The position numbers and the translations under genes were made by a program. Below the pieces are notes generated by a model. That model was not told the DNA's origin and made no database searches. It saw only the letters and a list, made by a program, of their open reading frames with translations. Shown in pieces: positions 1 to 6,114 of a stretch of 7,325 nucleotides of DNA (positions within the stretch are counted from its first letter, which is position 1; each line of letters opens with the position of its first letter). This stretch comes from Phycisphaerales bacterium (GTDB lineage Bacteria > Planctomycetota > Phycisphaerae > Sedimentisphaerales > Anaerohalosphaeraceae), in NCBI GenBank assembly GCA_003152975.1, contig PMBP01000267.1:1-7325 (forward strand). The letters run 5' to 3'.

Positions 1-1198
1 CCAAGGCCACAAGCAGGGCTACGGAAATTACGATTTGAACCATCCAGACACCGTTCCAGTCGATCGTCTTTGCAATTGGAGTGCCGGTGGTGAAGTGATC
101 CATGAGTTTGACATTGAAGAAGTTACCGATCAACATACCGATGCCGAAAACCATCAGGCCGAACAATCCCTGGCCCTGGGCCTTCAACTCGGCCGGGGCC
201 ATCTTATCAACATAGACCTGCCCACCGACTATCAGGAAGCCAAAGATCGCGCCATGCATCAGGATCGCAAGATAGTACAAGTTCACATTGACCGTTCCGC
301 CGCCCCACAGGGCCAGAAAACGAACCAACTGTGCCGCAAGGCCGATGGCGATGGTCCACTTGATCCCGAACCGGGCCAGCGAGATCGGCACCAAAAGCAT
401 CAGGAACATCTCGACGAATTGGCCCCAGTTCATGGTCTGGGTGACCATCTTGAAACCCTGTGCGGCAAAAAATTGCGAGCCGAGGGAGAAATACATCGTA
501 AAGGGAATCATCGCCAGCAGGCAAATGAGCATGAATCCCGCAAACCGAGTATTGCCTAACATCGTCAGGGCCCGCAGACTGAGGGCGTCGATGACCGATG
601 CCGGTTTACCCTTGGCCGGCGGAGGGGTATTCGGCAATGTCAGATTCAGGATCGCCGCAACGACCGCCGTGCCGGCTCCGCACAGCAGCGGGATATTGGT
701 GCCGTCGATAGCCAGGGGCTTTCCATCCGCTCCCGTGAAATAGTACGCCGCCACGAGACTGAATACGCCTGAAGCGAACCATCCAATCGAACCAAAGACG
801 CGAATCCATGCAAATTGTTCGCTGGGGCAATTGGCCATGGCGATGGTGCTGGTTATGCTCCAGGTCGGCATGTAGCAGAACATGGCCAAGAGCAACAGGA
901 CGAACAGGGCCATCGGGGTGGTCACCTGAGCGGCCGCGAACAACAGGATCGCACAGGCAACATTCAACACCATCAGGACCTTCTGGCTGGCAAAATGCCG
1001 ATCGGCAAACATGCAGAAGATCGGCGAGACCAGCGACCCAATGGCCATGGAACTGACGATCAGAAACTTATAGGTCCCTTCGACCTTGATCTTTTCGAGG
1101 TAGCTGGCCAATTGCGTAAACCATGCCGCAAACAGCAAGTACTGCAGGAACATCATGGCGCTGAGTTGAACTCGTTTGGTCATCGTGATTTGACTCAT
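1..1198 (-). CDS. NupG-like MFS transporter (nucleoside:H+ symporter family), C-terminus cut by window edge
   Basis: Integral inner-membrane permease of the major facilitator superfamily. The frame was translated directly: it starts with ATG at 1198 and stays open for 399 codons to the left edge. Hydrophobic segments run throughout, fitting about 12 helices with the twelfth at the edge. Resemblance to E. coli NupG (418 residues, from memory) is clear in order: QLSAMMFLQ near residue 11, AAQVTTPMALF at 89-99, CYMPT at 108-112, WIRVFGSIG at 131-139, NLTLPNTP at 185-192, LARFGIK at 274-280, AQGQGLFGLM at 340-349 and a final DWNGVW at 380-385. A loop 2-3 motif resembling MFS motif A lies at 64-74 (FADRHFASQKV). 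About 20-25 residues are probably missing. GGAAGGA (1207-1213) lies 8 bases before the start. It is the last visible gene after the isomerase (61-base gap), so it probably imports the cluster's substrate or product. Nucleosides are known substrates of the family; in this context a sugar or sugar derivative is equally possible (inference). Confidence 0.87.
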   Translation of the reverse strand, partial: MSQITMTKRVQLSAMMFLQYLLFAAWFTQLASYLEKIKVEGTYKFLIVSSMAIGSLVSPIFCMFADRHFASQKVLMVLNVACAILLFAAAQVTTPMALFVLLLLAMFCYMPTWSITSTIAMANCPSEQFAWIRVFGSIGWFASGVFSLVAAYYFTGADGKPLAIDGTNIPLLCGAGTAVVAAILNLTLPNTPPPAKGKPASVIDALSLRALTMLGNTRFAGFMLICLLAMIPFTMYFSLGSQFFAAQGFKMVTQTMNWGQFVEMFLMLLVPISLARFGIKWTIAIGLAAQLVRFLALWGGGTVNVNLYYLAILMHGAIFGFLIVGGQVYVDKMAPAELKAQGQGLFGLMVFGIGMLIGNFFNVKLMDHFTTGTPIAKTIDWNGVWMVQIVISVALLVAL

Positions 1199-1259
1199 TG
1201 TGTTTGTCCTTCCGTGATTCATCCAATCGTATCGTCGTTTCGCCGGATCGTGCCGCTAG

Positions 1260-2078
1260 TTATTTGAACGCTGCCAAGCGGGTGACGGCCTGGCGGATAT
1301 CGCCTATGCGGTTGTCGCCGGCCTCGCGTTCGATGGCCATTGTGCCGGAAAAGCCGACTTCTTTGAGCGTCTGCAGGAAGGCGCGCTGGCCGACCTGACC
1401 GGTGCCCCACGGCACTTCGCTGCCCCAGGTGCCGATCTTTTCGGTGCGGATGGCGTCCTTGATATGCAGGTGGCGGATCCACGGGGACAGGACTCGCAGG
1501 GCCTCGATCGGGTCGCCTTTATCGTAGAGGATCATGTTGGCCGGATCGAAGTTGACGGCCACAGCCGGATGGCGAAGCTCCTTGAGAAACTGCTGGAGTT
1601 CGGCGGCGGTTTCCTGGCCAGTCTCCAGCAGGACCGTGACGCCTTTTTTCACGGCGCAGTCGGCCAGGATTCGCGTGCGGTCGAAGATCTTGCGGGCATG
1701 CTCGAGGTTCTTGTGGTCGAGGAATCCCAGGTGCATCGAGAGGAGCTTGACCCCCAGCGCCGCGGTGGTTTCGACGGCTCCGAAGAACAGGTCGCGGTTG
1801 CGCTCCCAGCAGTCGTCGGGGACGATCCCGCCGGTGACGCGAATGCGGTCCAGCGAGGAGTAATCCTCCTGCGGGAAGTCGATCATTGTGCCGCTGATGG
1901 TCCATTTCTGTTTCTGGATGGCCGCCAGGACCGGTTTGCCTTCGTTGCCGAGGGCGGGGCGAATCCCGAGATGGATATGGATCAGCCCCAATTCTTTCAT
2001 GGCCCGGGCCACGCCGTCGATATCGGTCTGCAGCGACCAACTGCACACCCCGACCGGCCAATTTCCGCACTGTGCCAT
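1260..2078 (-). CDS. Sugar phosphate isomerase/epimerase-like protein (xylose isomerase-like TIM barrel)
   Basis: A 272-residue cytoplasmic protein with no signal peptide or membrane segment. It belongs to the AP-endonuclease-2/xylose isomerase-like TIM barrel family, whose members isomerise, epimerise or cleave sugars and keto-sugars using one divalent metal. Visible family signatures in order: VGVCSWSLQ strand near residues 9-17, MHLGFLD at 115-121, LLETG at 150-154, NFDPAN at 176-181, HLHIKD at 203-208 and AIERE at 248-252. Probable metal ligands are Glu152, Asp178, one of His203/His205 and Glu250, matching the Glu-Asp-His-Glu pattern of ketose 3-epimerases. The length is normal for the family. 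The start is well supported: GGGAGG (2084-2089) sits 5 bases upstream of the ATG. It lies 32 bases after the dehydrogenase gene and is probably co-transcribed with it. Gfo/Idh/MocA enzymes and such barrels are known partners, for example in inositol catabolism and in C-glycoside deglycosylation. The exact reaction here is unknown. Confidence 0.85.
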   Translation of the reverse strand: MAQCGNWPVGVCSWSLQTDIDGVARAMKELGLIHIHLGIRPALGNEGKPVLAAIQKQKWTISGTMIDFPQEDYSSLDRIRVTGGIVPDDCWERNRDLFFGAVETTAALGVKLLSMHLGFLDHKNLEHARKIFDRTRILADCAVKKGVTVLLETGQETAAELQQFLKELRHPAVAVNFDPANMILYDKGDPIEALRVLSPWIRHLHIKDAIRTEKIGTWGSEVPWGTGQVGQRAFLQTLKEVGFSGTMAIEREAGDNRIGDIRQAVTRLAAFK

Positions 2079-2110
2079 ACCTGCCTCCCAAAGTTGGATG
2101 GGTAACGGTT

Positions 2111-3124
2111 TTACAGACGAACGGTTTTTCCGGTTCGCGCGGACTTGATTTCCGCCACGACGATCCGGACAGATTCCATGGATTCGGCCAGGGTCAGCAC
2201 CGACTCGGCGGGCCGGCCGGTGATCGACTGTACGAAGTAGTCGGTCTGGCGGCTGTAGCCGTCGCCGGGCTCGACAGGCGGCGTGAATACGGCACCCTCG
2301 GCGGGGCAGACCCGAAACGCCGGGGTCCGCGTGCAGTCATAGATCAGGGTGGCCTTTTCGAGCATGATGTTGAAGCTCATCTCGAATCCGAACGGCGGCA
2401 TCATGGCCCAGCCGCCCTCGGCCACGATCGCCTTGTCGTCGTAAAAATAATTCGTCACGACATGGACTTCGGCACCGTTGGGGGCCTTGGCGCAGGTACT
2501 CTGAACCGCCTTCGGCGTGCCGAGGATGTACTGCACGAAGTCGGTGTCGTGGATATGCAAGTCGAGAATCATGCCGCCGCTGAGGCCGGTATTGTTCAGC
2601 CAGCCGTCACGGCTCCAGGTCGGGGCCGAGCTGAGCCGCCGCAGCGACGTGGCCAGGACCTTGCCGTACTGGCCGGAGGCGATGAGCTGTTTGGCCTTGG
2701 CATATTCGGGCCAGAAGCGAACGCAGTGGCCGATCTGGAGGACCTTGCCGCTTTTTTCGGCGGCGGCGATCATCCGCTTGCAGCCGGCGACATCCAGCGA
2801 CATCGGCTTTTCGCACAGGACATGGATTCCCCGCTTGAGGGCCTTGGTCGCAAAGTCCACATGGAGATGCGTCGGCAGCGTGATCGACACGGCGTCGAGC
2901 TTGGCTTTACGGAGCATCTGGGCGTAGTCCGTATAGACGGTCAAGCCCTCGAAGTCCACGGCGTCGGCGGCGCCGGCGATGTTGCCGACGGCCTTGCGGG
3001 TGTCCTCGACCAGATTGGGGTTGGTGTCGCAGATCGCGACGACCTGGGCCTGCGGTTGATTCTTCCAGCACTTGTAGTGCATCCGACCCATGAAACCGAA
3101 ACCGACGATCCCGACTCGCAACAT
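2111..3124 (-). CDS. Cytoplasmic Gfo/Idh/MocA family dehydrogenase
   Basis: An NAD(P)-dependent sugar or polyol dehydrogenase of 337 residues, the usual length for the IolG/Idh type. The N-terminal Rossmann fold begins at once with VGIVGFGFMG; the dinucleotide loop GFGFMG is at residues 8-13, and the acidic residue ending strand 2 (ICDTN) is near residue 33. The catalytic-loop motif CEKP is at 104-107 (Lys106). GGMILDLHIHDTDF at 183-196 supplies Asp188 and His192 in the D-x3-H spacing that corresponds to the Lys/Asp/His triad of Bacillus inositol dehydrogenase. There is no Tat or Sec leader, unlike the three paralogues upstream, so it acts in the cytoplasm. The frame is open upstream to 3328, but the ATG at 3124 is preferred: it puts MLRVGIVGFG at the very N-terminus and has GGAAAGGA 8 bases upstream. 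It is followed after 32 bases by the isomerase gene, suggesting consecutive steps. The substrate cannot be told from sequence; myo-inositol or a keto-sugar are candidates. Confidence 0.88.
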   Translation of the reverse strand: MLRVGIVGFGFMGRMHYKCWKNQPQAQVVAICDTNPNLVEDTRKAVGNIAGAADAVDFEGLTVYTDYAQMLRKAKLDAVSITLPTHLHVDFATKALKRGIHVLCEKPMSLDVAGCKRMIAAAEKSGKVLQIGHCVRFWPEYAKAKQLIASGQYGKVLATSLRRLSSAPTWSRDGWLNNTGLSGGMILDLHIHDTDFVQYILGTPKAVQSTCAKAPNGAEVHVVTNYFYDDKAIVAEGGWAMMPPFGFEMSFNIMLEKATLIYDCTRTPAFRVCPAEGAVFTPPVEPGDGYSRQTDYFVQSITGRPAESVLTLAESMESVRIVVAEIKSARTGKTVRL

Positions 3125-3132
3125 AAGCGCAA

Positions 3133-3140
3133 TCCTTTCC
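3133..3140 (-). promoter_or_regulatory. Ribosome binding site that fixes the dehydrogenase start
   Basis: On the minus strand GGAAAGGA ends 8 bases before the ATG at 3122-3124. An in-frame ATG at 3140-3142 overlaps this purine stretch and has no comparable site of its own. The Shine-Dalgarno match therefore supports the shorter protein starting MLRVGIVG. Confidence 0.7.
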
Positions 3141-3175
3141 ATCCTGATTCGGATTTCCAACCAAATGACCGGATG

Positions 3176-3204
3176 ATTATACAAAAAAGGCCGCCCTTTG
3201 ACGA
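3176..3204 (-). promoter_or_regulatory. Candidate sigma70-type promoter for the dehydrogenase-isomerase-transporter unit
   Basis: On the minus strand a perfect TATAAT (-10) occupies 3181 to 3176. A four-of-six -35 match, TCGTCA, occupies 3204 to 3199, with a 17-base spacer. Transcription would start near 3169 and give a leader of about 45 bases before the ATG at 3124. It is in the right place to drive the downstream genes after the preceding terminator. The -35 half lies inside the terminator loop, so the two signals share DNA. The -10 is convincing; the -35 is weak. Confidence 0.5.
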
Positions 3205-3210
3205 GCGGCC
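3183..3210 (-). terminator. Rho-independent terminator after the third oxidoreductase gene
   Basis: On the minus strand GGCCGC (3210-3205) pairs with GCGGCC (3194-3189) around a 10-base loop. TTTTTT (3188-3183) follows at once. It begins 30 bases after the stop codon of the gene ending at 3241 and lies 59 bases before the next start. An A-run upstream (within 3218-3223) could pair with the T-run to lengthen the stem. This would end, or reduce, transcription coming from the three upstream oxidoreductase genes. The same stem has a T-run about 8 bases further on in the other direction, but no plus-strand gene needs it. Confidence 0.75.
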
Positions 3211-3240
3211 CGGAAAATTTTTTCCATCCATGCCGACAGG

Positions 3241-4593
3241 CTACAAACTCCAGCCCTGACGGTACTCCGTATGCAGGTACTGGTTGGCTTCGGGCAGATT
3301 GGTAATCTTGAAGGCCTCGGGGTCCCACATCAACTTGTTACGGGTGATCTTGTCCTTGAGATCCAGCCGAAGGCCGACATTGCCCAGCAGGACGACTTGG
3401 GCCAGTGTTCCCGCCCAGTCGAAGTTCGAACCGGCCGGCGCTCCGCCCTTGCAGGCCTTGAGCCATTCTTCGTAGTGGCCGGGTGAGCGGGGGACGCTCG
3501 GTTCGGGCATCTTGTATTCCTTGCGGCGGGCTTCGGGGATGATTCGGCCGTCGAGAATTTTGCCTTTGTCGCCGATGAACAGCGTGCCGTTGTCGCCCAT
3601 CATTGCGCCGTCTTCCAGTTCATCCGGCCGGAACGGATGCAGCCCGCCATCGTACCAGGTCACCGTCACCGGGACCATGTCCACACGGGCGGGGAATTCA
3701 TACTTGATAGTGGAACCCGACGGATAGGTTTCATTATTCACCAGCGTCGATGCCGCCTGGAACGAAGTTGGGTGGGCCAGCTTCAGGGCCCGGAACACCG
3801 GATCGAGGGCATGGCAGCCGATGTCGCCCAGAGCGCCGGTGCCGAAATCCCACCAGCCACGCCAAACGAAGGGGTGGTACATCGGATGGTAGGGCCGTAC
3901 AGGGGCAGGTCCGAGGAACAGGTCCCAATCCAGCGTATCGGGTACCGGCGGCGTATCGGTCGGCCGGCCGACGCCCTGCGGCCAATAGACATTCTTTAAC
4001 CCGTTGTTTGGGCGGTCGGTCCAGACATGGACCTCGCGCACCGGGCCGATCGCGCCGTCCCAGATCATCTCCCGCAAACGACGCGGGCCTTCTTCGGCCT
4101 GGCCCTGGTTGCCCATCTGCGTGGCGACCTTGTGCTCGCGGGCGGCCTTGGCCAGTTCGCGGGCTTCAAAGACCGTGTGCGTCAGGGGCTTTTGACAATA
4201 GACATGCTTGCCGCGCTTGATGGCGGCCATCGAGATCATCGCGTGCGTGTGGTCGGGTGTGGCGACGACGACGGCATCGATCTCCTTCATTTCGTCGAGC
4301 ATCTTGCGATAATCTTTGTATTGTTTGGCCTTCGGGAAGTTCTTGAATGTTCTGGCGGCATGCCTCCAGTCCACATCGCACAGGGCGACGATGTTCTGGC
4401 TGCTGACGGCGTCCATATCCGACGAGCCCTTGCCGCCAACGCCGATGCCAGCGATGTTGAGCTTGTCGCTGGGGGCGGCCTGTCCGGCCGTCTGGCCCAG
4501 GACATGGCGGGAAACGACGGTGAAGGCCATGCCCGTCGCAGCCATCGTGCCGAGAAATTTGCGGCGCGACAGATTGGTTCCGATCATTTTCAT
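3241..4593 (-). CDS. Tat-exported Gfo/Idh/MocA family oxidoreductase (QKP variant)
   Basis: A 450-residue NAD(P)-dependent oxidoreductase predicted to be folded with its cofactor and exported. The twin-arginine leader has SRRKFLG at residues 9-15, then a hydrophobic stretch to about residue 33; no clear AxA cleavage site is seen, so it may stay anchored. Mature start: DKLNIAGIGVGGKG, with the dinucleotide loop at 49-56. VVATPDHTHA lies at 109-118. The loop usually reading EKP is QKP at 134-136, keeping Lys135 but replacing Glu. GTGALGDIGCHALD at 251-264 gives Asp257 and His261 in the D-x3-H spacing. The extended C-terminal domain ends TEYRQGWSL, as in its paralogues. The gene starts 44 bases after the preceding stop and is followed by a terminator, so it is the last of a three-gene run. 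It is most like the partial gene at the right edge. The substrate is unknown; a sugar or glycoside outside the cytoplasm is inferred. Confidence 0.88.
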   Translation of the reverse strand: MKMIGTNLSRRKFLGTMAATGMAFTVVSRHVLGQTAGQAAPSDKLNIAGIGVGGKGSSDMDAVSSQNIVALCDVDWRHAARTFKNFPKAKQYKDYRKMLDEMKEIDAVVVATPDHTHAMISMAAIKRGKHVYCQKPLTHTVFEARELAKAAREHKVATQMGNQGQAEEGPRRLREMIWDGAIGPVREVHVWTDRPNNGLKNVYWPQGVGRPTDTPPVPDTLDWDLFLGPAPVRPYHPMYHPFVWRGWWDFGTGALGDIGCHALDPVFRALKLAHPTSFQAASTLVNNETYPSGSTIKYEFPARVDMVPVTVTWYDGGLHPFRPDELEDGAMMGDNGTLFIGDKGKILDGRIIPEARRKEYKMPEPSVPRSPGHYEEWLKACKGGAPAGSNFDWAGTLAQVVLLGNVGLRLDLKDKITRNKLMWDPEAFKITNLPEANQYLHTEYRQGWSL

Positions 4594-4607
4594 CTCCGTA
4601 CCCTTTC
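4594..4607 (-). promoter_or_regulatory. Two possible ribosome binding sites, start ambiguous by two codons
   Basis: The minus strand reads GAAAGGGTACGGAG and then ATGAAAATG. GAAAGGG (4607-4601) is 7 bases from the first ATG (4593). GGAG (4597-4594) touches that ATG but is 6 bases from the in-frame ATG at 4587. Either methionine could be used; the Tat motif is intact in both cases. Confidence 0.55.
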
Positions 4608-4637
4608 AAATCAATGGACTGACTTCATCCGTTTTTG

Positions 4638-6053
4638 TCAGATGGTATCCAGGCTCCATCCCTCGCGGTACTGTTCGCGGATGAAGGCCTCGGCCTCGGG
4701 GGCGTTGGTGGGCTTCATGTTGGGGCCATCCCAGAAAATTTTCTTTTGCGTCCGAATCGCCACATCGCCCAGCAGCATCATCTCGGCCAGCCGCGCGCCA
4801 TAGCTAAAGTCGCTGCAGGCCTTCGGGCCGCCTTTGCAGGCATCCAGCCAGTTGCGGTGATGCCCCGGCGAACGAGGCAGGGTCTTTTCGGGCAGCTTGT
4901 ATTCCTTCATCTTGGTTTCGGGGATAATCCGCGGCGACTCGCTCCACCCGGCGCCCAAGATGATTCCCTTGTCGCCGATCAGCATCACGCCATTTTCGCC
5001 ACCGCCCATCATTCGACCGGGTTCCAACTCGTTGGGCCGCTTGGGCATCAGGTTGCCGTCGTACCAATAGACCTTGACCGGAGGCATATCGCCGCGCTGC
5101 GGGTATTCCCAGATCACGCGGTTATTGGGTCCGATCACTTCCGAATCCACGAATTCGCTGAACCCTTCGACGCTGGTCGGATGCTCCAGCTTCAGGGCCG
5201 CGAAGGCCGGATCGATATTGTGGACCGCCATGTCGCCGACACAGCCGGTACCGAATTCCCACCAGCCGCGCCAGTTGTACGGGGCGTAGGCGGGATGATA
5301 GGGTCTGGTTTTCTTCGGCCCAAGCCACATCTCCCAGTTGAGATTCTTGGGTACATCGGGGGTATCCTTCGGTCTGCCTTTTCCGCTCGACCAACTTCCG
5401 GAGTTACTCCAGGCGTGGACCTCGCGGACGGCGCCGATGGCGCCATCCCAGACCCATTCGCAGGTCAGACGATTGCCTTCGGCACTGCGACCCTGGTTGC
5501 CCATCTGGGTCGCCACGCCAGCCTCCGCCGCGGCCTTGGCCACAGCCCGGGCCTCGTAGATGTTGTGCGTCAGGGGTTTTTCGCAATAGACATGCTTGCC
5601 GCGCTTCATCGCTGCCATGGTCACGAAGGCATGCGCATGATCGGGCGTGGCACAGAGGATCGCGTCGATGTTCTTTTCCTTCTCGAACAGCACGCGGAAA
5701 TCCGTATATTCTGCACATGCAAAGTCCGGCTTTTGGGCCGAATACTGCTTGACCACCTCTTCCTTGACCGGCAACCGCCCGCCAACGCCGCCGTAATAGA
5801 ACTGGCTGTAGTCTTCCTTCTCGTTGGGGTCACATACCGCGACAATCTGTGCGTCGGCCTGGCCGAAGAGGCCTCGGGCATTCGTCCGTCCCTGTCCGCC
5901 GCAGCCGATCAGGGCGATATAGACCTTGTCGCTGGGAGCGATGAACTTGGCGCCGCCCAAAACGAACCGGGGCAAGAGGGTGAACGATGCCGCCGCGGCC
6001 GCCGAGCCGGCGATGAATTGTCTTCGGTTGATCTTACCGATCGTGGTACGCAT
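4638..6053 (-). CDS. Tat-exported Gfo/Idh/MocA family oxidoreductase
   Basis: A 471-residue member of the same exported family as its neighbours. The Tat leader carries NRRQFIAG at residues 9-16, a run of alanines and hydrophobics, and PRFVLGG to residue 34. VYIALIGCGGQG at 44-55 is the start of the Rossmann fold, and VAVCDPNE at 71-78 ends strand 2. Next comes a segment of about 35 residues (79-115) not found in the flanking paralogues. LCATPDHAHA is at 133-142, the canonical CEKPLTH at 157-163 with Lys159, and GTGCVGDMAVHNID at 268-281 gives Asp274 and His278. The tail reads YREGWSLDTI, three residues longer than in its paralogues. GGAGAG (6059-6064) is 5 bases before the ATG. It is the middle gene of three (61- and 44-base gaps), probably co-transcribed. 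The extra segment and sequence divergence suggest a different substrate from the flanking pair (inference). Confidence 0.88.
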   Translation of the reverse strand: MRTTIGKINRRQFIAGSAAAAASFTLLPRFVLGGAKFIAPSDKVYIALIGCGGQGRTNARGLFGQADAQIVAVCDPNEKEDYSQFYYGGVGGRLPVKEEVVKQYSAQKPDFACAEYTDFRVLFEKEKNIDAILCATPDHAHAFVTMAAMKRGKHVYCEKPLTHNIYEARAVAKAAAEAGVATQMGNQGRSAEGNRLTCEWVWDGAIGAVREVHAWSNSGSWSSGKGRPKDTPDVPKNLNWEMWLGPKKTRPYHPAYAPYNWRGWWEFGTGCVGDMAVHNIDPAFAALKLEHPTSVEGFSEFVDSEVIGPNNRVIWEYPQRGDMPPVKVYWYDGNLMPKRPNELEPGRMMGGGENGVMLIGDKGIILGAGWSESPRIIPETKMKEYKLPEKTLPRSPGHHRNWLDACKGGPKACSDFSYGARLAEMMLLGDVAIRTQKKIFWDGPNMKPTNAPEAEAFIREQYREGWSLDTI

Positions 6054-6114
6054 ACGGTCTCTCCGAATAATTAACCTGCAATGATCAAGGACGATCGTGT
6101 CCTGACGATTCTGT

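Noticed and set aside
1199..1259. Possible promoter or terminator between the isomerase and the transporter
   Set aside because: No stem with T-run and no convincing -10/-35 pair is seen; only the transporter's ribosome binding site is clear.
2072..3259. Plus-strand open frame of 395 codons antisense to the cytoplasmic dehydrogenase
   Set aside because: It is the mirror of a well-supported gene, crosses the terminator/promoter region and shows no recognisable domain. The same holds for plus-strand frames at 35-559, 815-1267, 1464-2105 and 4027-4803.
3125..3328. N-terminal extension of the cytoplasmic dehydrogenase to 405 residues
   Set aside because: It would overlap the end of the upstream gene and run through the terminator. 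The extra 68 residues look like no leader, and a good ribosome binding site plus the usual Rossmann N-terminus support the ATG at 3124.
4635..6074. Plus-strand open frame of 479 codons antisense to the middle oxidoreductase
   Set aside because: It mirrors nearly exactly a minus-strand gene with clear family motifs. Its composition (rich in His, Arg, Gly, Asp, Gln) is typical of the mirror frame of a GC-rich gene, and I recognise no family in it.
6088..6103. Short inverted repeat (AGGAC, 6-base loop, GTCCT) in the gap between the first two oxidoreductases
   Set aside because: A five-base stem with no T-run is too weak for a terminator and could be chance.
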